Below are positions 58,748 to 64,000 of a stretch of DNA of 64,000 bases, piece after piece (position 1 is the first letter of the stretch; every line of letters begins with the position of its first letter). The notes below the pieces were generated by a model that was given only the letters and a program-made list of their open reading frames with translations, was not told where the DNA came from and did not search any database. The stretch comes from Phytophthora hibernalis (Eukaryota; Oomycota; Peronosporomycetes; Peronosporales; Peronosporaceae). The position numbers and the translations under genes were made by a program. Location: contig JAAKBF010000027.1 of assembly GCA_012656075.1 (NCBI GenBank), forward strand, positions 434,001 to 498,000, written 5' to 3'.

Positions 58748-59975
58748 TCAACCAAGTCGCTGATTGTACTTAATATTTATTAATACCGGTAGCCAAAATT
58801 GCTAATGCTACAGTGGGTAGCACCAGTGCTCAAGTCGTAAAACTGGTGCTCATTCATTCTCCTCCCCGTCCGGAGGTGCGTTTTGCTCGATGAATTTGCT
58901 GTGTGTGGATCGCCTGAAAAAGCCGAACCGTAGAAGTATAGATAAAGGGACATGAACTGGCGAGGACAGTAAACGTTTCTCGTTTATTGCCCCGAACGCC
59001 GGTTGTGTCCTCAGCACGAGTGGCATTCTAAATTGTCAGCCTCCGGCAATTCTTTGATGAGAGCTCTACCAAGCTGTGCATCCTTTTCAAGAAGAAGATG
59101 CCACTTGGATTTCATCACATGTATTGTGCTTGATTCGTACATGGTGGAAGCTCGAGCTCTAGCCAAAGGGATCACTGGAGGGTTCCAATAAGCATGTTGA
59201 AAAGCAGCCGTTGTTTGAGTGCAAGTATTCCGCAGGAAATACAAACGTAAAATAGAAAACTTTTAAACGACTCACAAACTTTACCACAAACAGGTAGTGA
59301 TAAACTTTTAAACGACTCACAAACTTTACCACAAACAGGTAGTGATAAACTTCTCGAAATTTTGAATACTCAGAAAATTTACGGTTGTTCGCGTCACCAG
59401 TAATTTAGCTGTTCCATCCATTTTACGCCGTTTTCAACGATTACATGTAAAACCAACGCTGCCCCTTTGCTCATATAGAAATGCTGTTGACACACACACT
59501 ACTGAAAAATGTGTAAGCTCATTGGGGTCGATGTCGGAAATCGAAATAAAAAAATGAAAATGAACATACTACCGGTACGTATTATAGTAAGTAAGAACTA
59601 CGTAGTAAGATACTACAGTAATAATGCTGAGGCTTGGTGTTGTATTGTAGTATGTTAAAATAGTATCACAGTAGAAAATTGATGCCTGTTTGATTTTTAC
59701 TATTTGTCAAAATCAAATAGTATATTAGTTTCAAAGATAATTATTAATAATATTTCGAGGAAGTAGTATCATTCCTGACTGTTACTGGTCACAGGTTTTA
59801 TTAATAGTACCTCCTTAGGAAAAGTTTTTCCAAAAACAGCATGGTTGAGGAAAGCAGCTTCGAGTTGATTAACCTTTGGACGATGAATAATGGTCGTAAA
59901 ATATCACATAATACTTCATAACTGATCAAAACTGCCTGCAGTAGGACTTTGCCTAGCTAAAAATCTACATTGTCA
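58748..59975. other. AT-rich intergenic region
   Basis: No gene is supported. It contains a 45-bp tandem duplication (59257-59346), two TACCGGTA palindromes (58784 and 59570), an ACTACGTAGT palindrome near 59608, and an inverted pair ACTATTTG / CAAATAGT near 59700-59725. Base composition is markedly more AT-rich than the flanking genes. Confidence 0.5.
59257..59346. repeat. 45-bp tandem duplication
   Basis: The unit starting AAACTTTTAAACGACTCACA is present twice without a visible mismatch (59257-59301 and 59302-59346), followed by a short start of a third copy. Confidence 0.9.
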
Positions 59976-62900
59976 TCACTCCAATGACTCAATATCGTCC
60001 ACCTCCAACGGCGTGTACTTGCTCGCTGAATCACCTTTACAAAAAACAATGTATCAGCTCTTCCAGCGTCGTAGTTCATGTTCATAAGAAGAAAGTTACC
60101 GTCGTACCTGAATTCGGTTTGTGCAGAACGTGGACTGGAGGTGCGTTTCTGCTTTCGTCGCCCTCAAAGCTCAACGAGTTTCGCGATTTCCCGTTCGCGT
60201 CTTGCATGCTGAATCCGACGGCTTCTACGGTTTCACGACTCGGTGCCAGATTCTCGACCGGCCTTCCTGTAGCAGCGTCCACGCTCCGAAGTCTCGACGC
60301 GAAGCTGCCCTGGGAAGTTAAAACGTGTTTCGGTGTCGTCTCGACTAGCAGTAGTTTACTGTCAACGACACGCTCTTCCTCCTGTTGAAGCTTTGTCCCC
60401 ATCGCTTGAACACTGTCGGGATCCTCGACATTTTCTTGACTTACCTTACCATTCGCTTTGGCCCCGGCTTCAAGATGCCTCTTGCTGATCCAAGCACCTT
60501 TTTCAGGCCTCATCGAGTCTACCTCAGTCTCAGCATCATCTCCGTTGTGAGCATGAATGATGCCTGCATGACGGAAGCTCGCGTTCCAGTCAAGCGGGTC
60601 GCTGGGCATAATGACCTGCAGTAGCGGCGAGAACGCCGTGTAGCAGTCCTTCTCAGTTACTAGTGTGTCAAACATGCTGTTCACGTGCTTTGGCAACTCG
60701 TCCATACTAATTTCTCCAGAAACGCTATGAGGCTCCGGTTCAGAGTCGGTCAGCTCCTCGCTTATCTCGTTCACGTCCTCGAGGTTGGTCACCGATGCGT
60801 GACCTTGCAGACCCGCTATTCTCGCTGCCGCCATCAGTGCGGTGGTTCTGGCGACATGATTCCCTACATTTTTTGTAGCGCTTGCGTAAGTCGTCTACTA
60901 TCTCCATTAGGAAGCACTCCAATGGCTCTCCATGTCCGCTTTGGAGCTGGAGACGAGATGTTTTGACTTGAGGCGAGCGAAAGCACAGTAGCAAAGCCTC
61001 AGGCTGAAGTGAGAAAACTGGTGGTGGTCCATGGTTTCCACCAGTGCTTCGGAGCTCAAAGACAGCAGGTCACAGGCCCGTACACTTTGCACGGTGAAAG
61101 CGCTGATGGCATTGCCCAGAAGTCCGCGTTCTCCGAAAAAGTCCCCGCGACGCAAACCAATTGGACGAGTGAGTGCGAGAAGTGTACGGCTGTGTAGTCG
61201 GAGATGACCTCGCAGCACGAAATACATGGCGCGGGTAATACTGCCTTCAACCACGATGCCCTCGTCCGAAGGAAGCCTTCGAAGTGCAGCTTCTCCACCA
61301 ATGTGTGTCTGAACAGGTCAAGCTCGCCAGGCCCTTCCCAACACATTGGTGCGATCACCTTTTTGATGAACCAATCCACTGGTTCTTTTGACACGTGAAG
61401 GACGCATGCTGCACGAATTGGGGGCGGCATTTCTCCGAGAATTTCCTCGTAGTCCACACCAGCGTGAGAAGACCACAGTGACGTCATAAATGCATGTGCA
61501 CGGGTTTTCAGTCGATCACTTACACGTAGGCGCGCCAGGTAAATCTCGATAGCGATGTGGTTCTTGCGGAAGTCAACTTCTAGACCAATGTACGAGATGA
61601 ACAGACTCGCAAGTTCACCGAGTACGAATGACATGGTAATGAGACCGACGAAAGAAACAGCGATGTGGAACGCGTACAGCGTTGCGGTGTCAGGCGCGAG
61701 ATTTCGAGCTTTCTTTACAAACGTCGTAGTTGCGAAGAAGAGTCCGCGCAGAAATCGAAGCGCTAGCTGGGAAGGTGACGGGTCTTGAGGATTCGTGATC
61801 ACGAGCTCTTCGGACGGGAGCCAGGCTTCCCACTCTGTCCCAAACCCCACCTCCATGGCCACCGCCAGGTACGCACAAGCTGCCCAGTAAATCATCAACA
61901 GATACAGCAAACAAATGTACCAAAAGCGCGTGATCTCGTAAATGACACTCCGGCGATTGAGCTCGTCCAAGTAACTAACGACGTTGAAAATTTTAACGCA
62001 CCGCAGCAATCGAAACCATGGACGGCAGTGGAAGTCCGACAGAAATCGATAGAAAGGGATAGCTGCCACGGTGTCCCACAACATTCGCTCCTTCTTGTAG
62101 GTTGCACGCAAATCCTGTTCATACAGCTCCATAGATGCCGGCGATCCACGCACATGCCAGCTGAACCATACATCTACGATGAACACTAGCTCGCAGAGCA
62201 GTCCAAACGCCTTGGTAACAGCAGCTATAGGTGTGGGGCGATCGAGATCATCCATCGCAAGCTGGTACGGGGTTAGAATGGAAACGTACAGAATGCAAGC
62301 CACCATAAACCGCAGCCACGCCAAGTGAAAGGCGCTTTGCACCTCGGTGCCTTCCACGAGAATATGGAGAGGAGTAAGGACGAAGCGGTCAAACCCCCGA
62401 AGAATACTTTGACAGCGTTCACTATAAACAGCATGCTTCTGCTCTCTCCATGCTGTGAGCGCACGTGCTGAAGCTCATCTTTAATGTGCTCAGCGCGTTG
62501 GTTCATGATGTCTGCCTGAGAAGCATTAAACCAGTGGCAGCATCCGTTCCTCGACGCTGCTCTTCTCGTGAAAGCTGTACAAGGCGAGACTGCTCGCGGT
62601 GAATGTTGACGATCCGCATAACCCTCTGCTTCCACTCTGGGTAGCGATCAAATACGAGCTCTAACGACTCGCGAGATAATTTGTAGAGGATGCAAGACGT
62701 CTGCGCCTGGATGTAGGCATTCCGTTTACCGTTCGTGAAGAGCCCATTCTCTCCGAAGTAGTTGCCTGCCGAAATCTCGTTGACTTTCTTGAGCTGTTCG
62801 CTTGTGCTGGTCATCTGGGTGGCACTGGAACCTCTGCGAATACCAATACGCCACGGCTTTGCGGGGCTCCATTCTTTGGACTGCTGGGTTCTTTCTTCGA

Positions 62901-64000
62901 CTCGTTTACTGAGTTTACGGCTGTAGCAGGGTTTACAGCTCCGAACGGGAGAAGTACATCTAGCACCCCGGTGAACACGAAGTACATATCGCTGCTTTTC
63001 TCGCCAATTTTGCAAATAAACTCGCCTCTCGAGACAAGAACCTGTGTGAATTGAGAGACGAGCATTCGCGTGACGGACCCCTCCATCCCACTTAGAAATT
63101 CCACTTTCTCTATCATTCGTTTGAGGTGAACGAGACGAATATCGGTTAGCAGCGAGGGTGGTAGGCAGTGCACAAGAATGTGTTCCTGTGTAATGGTGTG
63201 AAATCGTTTGAATAGGAAAAAGTTTTAAGACGCTCCTGCAGTGCTTCCGGGAGCTGGAAATGGTTGAGCATTTGCCGTACAGCACCCATCTTGGCATTGA
63301 ACTCTCTCGTCTCGGAGGTTGTAAGCTCAATGATGTCGGTGAAATTTCCAATCACATAGGCAAACAGAAAGAACCCCGTGGTCATCGTAACGACGCTGAA
63401 GACGCATTGCGCCGTAGTTTTCGGGAACTCCGGCTCACTTGAGGCCGACATGAGCCCAAACGACCAGTAGAGGGAAGCCATGTACTGTACGATGGGGTTG
63501 CATGCTGCAAGTGTGCGTGAGGCAGCCAGTGGTTCTCCAAATACAGTCGTCTTGGAAGCAGGCATCAAAGTGCTCGTGAAATTGGGCACAGCCACCTTTG
63601 ACGCGAAATTGAACCAGACGCACCCTAGCACATGAGATAGCATGAACGTGTAGTAAAGTAGCCTAAACATACGTAGCTCAGTCGTACGCTTCAGGTACCG
63701 CGTCTCGAGCGCGTGAAGTTGTCTCGGAACCTTAAACAAGCGCAGCAACTTGTTGATGTTGAGTAAGTCCCAGCGCTCATGTACGGGAACGCTCCAGTTG
63801 ACGATGTAAAGCGGTAGCAGTGCCACGATATCCAATGCAAACGTCCCGGACCGAAAGAACGCGCGCTTGATCCGAGCCGAGTTCATCATTTTGTTGCCGT
63901 ACTCGTAAAATCCGAGTCTCGAGTGGATGTACATGTCCACAACGAAATTGCACTCCATAAACACCATGATAATGTCGGCGCTCTCGTGGCCATGTTCTAA
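59976..64000 (-). CDS. Tandem-repeat cyclic-nucleotide-gated-type cation channel (5' end outside window)
   Basis: The first visible repeat starts inside a membrane segment at the right edge (ECNFVVDMYIHSR). It continues through helices, a pore-like loop (YMASLYWSFGLMSASSEPEFP, near 63450), a C-linker and a cyclic-nucleotide-binding-like domain (EISAGNYFGENGLF near 62760). A second repeat follows: S4-like RPWFRLLRCVKIF, a pore region near 61720, and a binding domain (RRGDFFGERGLLGN near 61135). The GYG/GYGD filter of potassium channels is absent from both pores. A disordered tail ends after a 73-bp intron (60107-60035) in a short exon (60034-59976, ending VDDIESLE). At least six one-base losses split the frame (for example T run near 63220, C run near 62867). 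Multi-repeat CNG-like channels are known from oomycetes; ion selectivity is unknown. Confidence 0.78.

Noticed and set aside
1..64000. tRNA, rRNA or CRISPR array
   Set aside because: No cloverleaf with its conserved loops, no rRNA core sequence and no regularly spaced short repeats were recognised; the tandem repeats seen have no spacers.

Overview
The window looks like nuclear DNA of a filamentous oomycete, most likely Phytophthora or a close Peronosporales relative. The grounds are dense genes with short GT-AG introns (about 58-116 bp), oomycete-type initiator promoters (TCATTYY followed by a CAWTT flank) just upstream of start codons, a Crinkler-type (LFLAK) domain gene, and several members of the oomycete bZIP/START-like family. 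The species cannot be fixed from the sequence alone.

Layout. 1-1.3 kb: six-exon NT5DC-type nucleotidase gene (minus, runs off the left edge). 2.1-4.0 kb: ankyrin-like plus Crinkler-domain gene. 4.2-10 kb: first full-length ABCA transporter (minus, 'A'). 10.8-17.6 kb: mobile-element island, holding a 1.4-kb inverted-repeat element, a decayed MULE transposase gene fused to a Ulp1-like SUMO-protease domain, a compound inverted/direct repeat and a 141-bp AT-rich hairpin. 18.4-40.4 kb: three more ABCA genes (plus, 'B', 'C', 'D'); C and D each have a minus-strand bZIP-like coiled-coil gene pointing away from their promoter. 40.5-46.6 kb: ARM-repeat protein gene, hAT-transposase-derived BED-finger gene, relic of an ion-channel gene, and an SDR oxidoreductase gene. 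47-54.4 kb: one giant gene (about 2,480 aa; IQ, Trp-rich repeats, ankyrin, RGS-like). 54.7-58.7 kb: two bZIP/START-like genes around two small minus-strand coiled-coil genes. 60-64 kb: tandem-repeat cyclic-nucleotide-gated-type channel gene (minus, runs off the right edge).

Reading frames. Almost every long gene is broken by frame changes. I followed about 35 of them; nearly all equal the loss of one base, usually in a run of identical bases, and the protein continues unchanged in the next frame. This is the signature of uncorrected homopolymer errors in the assembly, so I annotate these loci as genes rather than pseudogenes. The MULE and the hAT-derived gene also carry substitution-type stop codons and are probably truly decayed.

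Genes together. The four ABCA genes are one local expansion of lipid-exporter-type pumps; A and C are a recent inverted duplication that includes the 3' UTR. The repeated pairing of ABCA genes with divergent bZIP-like genes, and the reversed-order Crinkler and MULE-Ulp1 architectures, are the most unusual signals.
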